From NCBI RefSeq assembly GCF_040605455.1, contig NZ_JBEXCV010000157.1:1-20049 (forward strand): 20,049 bases of DNA, written 5' to 3'. A model generated the notes under the pieces. The model was not told where the DNA came from. It searched no databases and worked only from the letters and a program-made list of their open reading frames with translations. Position 1 is the first letter of the stretch. Each line of letters opens with the position of its first letter. The position numbers and the translations under genes are program-made. Origin of the DNA: Embleya sp040605455 (GTDB taxonomy: Bacteria > Actinomycetota > Actinomycetes > Streptomycetales > Streptomycetaceae). Positions 19,915 to 20,049 of this stretch are shown here, piece by piece.

Positions 19915-20049
19915 TCAGCGCCGCGCGTGGGCCTCTCGGCGCCGGTTGGTCAACAGCACGGCGCCGCCGCCGAGGATGATCAGCGCGCCCGCGCCCGCCG
20001 CGCCGACGCCGGCCGCGCGCGGGACGCCGGCGGGGCCGGTGTCCGGTAC
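19915..20049 (-). CDS. C-terminus of a probable sortase-anchored surface protein (partial)
   Basis: Only the last 44 codons are in the window, running off the right edge. They read VPDTGPAGVPRAAG, then a hydrophobic stretch (VGAAGAGALIILGGGAVLLT), then NRRREAHARR and a TGA at 19915-19917. An x-P-x-TG motif, a membrane segment and a basic tail form the standard cell-wall sorting signal. The motif here is VPDTG instead of LPxTG, which some actinobacterial sortases accept, or it may serve only as a membrane anchor. Nothing can be said of the extracellular part. It is on the same strand as and upstream of the chitinase fragment. The call rests on architecture, not on a recognised family. Confidence 0.6.
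   Translation of the reverse strand, partial: VPDTGPAGVPRAAGVGAAGAGALIILGGGAVLLTNRRREAHARR

Overview
The window is very GC-rich actinomycete DNA, most like Streptomycetaceae (Streptomyces, Kitasatospora or Embleya type). The grounds are strong G/C at third codon positions, frequent GTG starts, ATGA/GTGA stop-start overlaps, and lineage-typical families: DUF6204, DUF1918, DUF4267, a membrane SpoIIE-type phosphatase, an ABC plus NarL-type two-component operon, and a secreted intradiol dioxygenase fused to a CBM5/12 module. The genus cannot be fixed from the sequence alone. No rRNA, tRNA, CRISPR array, integrase or insertion sequence was found.

Layout, left to right. 1-311: the start of a DUF6204 gene joined out of frame to what looks like the interior of a YtcJ-type amidohydrolase. 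472-1640: an Lrp/AsnC regulator divergent from a GNAT acetyltransferase, with two GCAAG-N3-CTTGC palindromes between them. 1816-2598: an unknown secreted protein. 2987-5172: a LysR regulator and a PhzF-family gene that have both lost their 5' ends at one joint, followed by an intact ornithine-cyclodeaminase-family gene. 5283-7362: an NmrA-like reductase, a small membrane protein and a MarR regulator on the minus strand, with a SlyA-like operator and a 12-bp tandem array at the MarR promoter. 7594-9112: DUF4267, a minus-strand gene with an apparent frameshift, DUF1918, and a universal stress protein missing its middle. 9412-11536: a two-domain VOC protein and a membrane PP2C/SpoIIE phosphatase. 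11644-12336: an RraA-like protein. 12458-16378: a minus-strand operon of ABC ATPase, permease, histidine kinase, response regulator and probably a small DUF6191-like protein. 16593-16728: the two ends of an ornithine carbamoyltransferase gene with the middle gone. 16999-18851: the Tat-type intradiol dioxygenase-CBM5/12 and an AraC regulator. 19332-19688: the first 118 codons of a GH18 chitinase. 19915 to the edge: the C-terminal cell-wall-sorting region of a surface protein.

How the genes work together. The clearest functional unit is the ABC exporter with its sensor and regulator, translationally coupled throughout. The second is the AraC regulator with the secreted aromatic-ring dioxygenase, which suggests extracellular attack on lignin- or catechol-like aromatics held on an insoluble polymer. 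The MarR, membrane protein and reductase genes look like a small stress or redox response set under MarR control.

The most unusual property is the number of genes cut short at clean joints. DUF6204/amidohydrolase (~100), LysR/PhzF (~3805), universal stress protein (~9005), ornithine carbamoyltransferase (~16665) and chitinase (~19340) all look like products of internal deletions of several hundred bases. Several keep both the true start and the true end of the gene. No mobile element marks the joints. Either this is an actively decaying region, such as a chromosome arm, or the assembly has lost segments. Read mapping would tell these apart, and functional claims about the five loci should wait for it.
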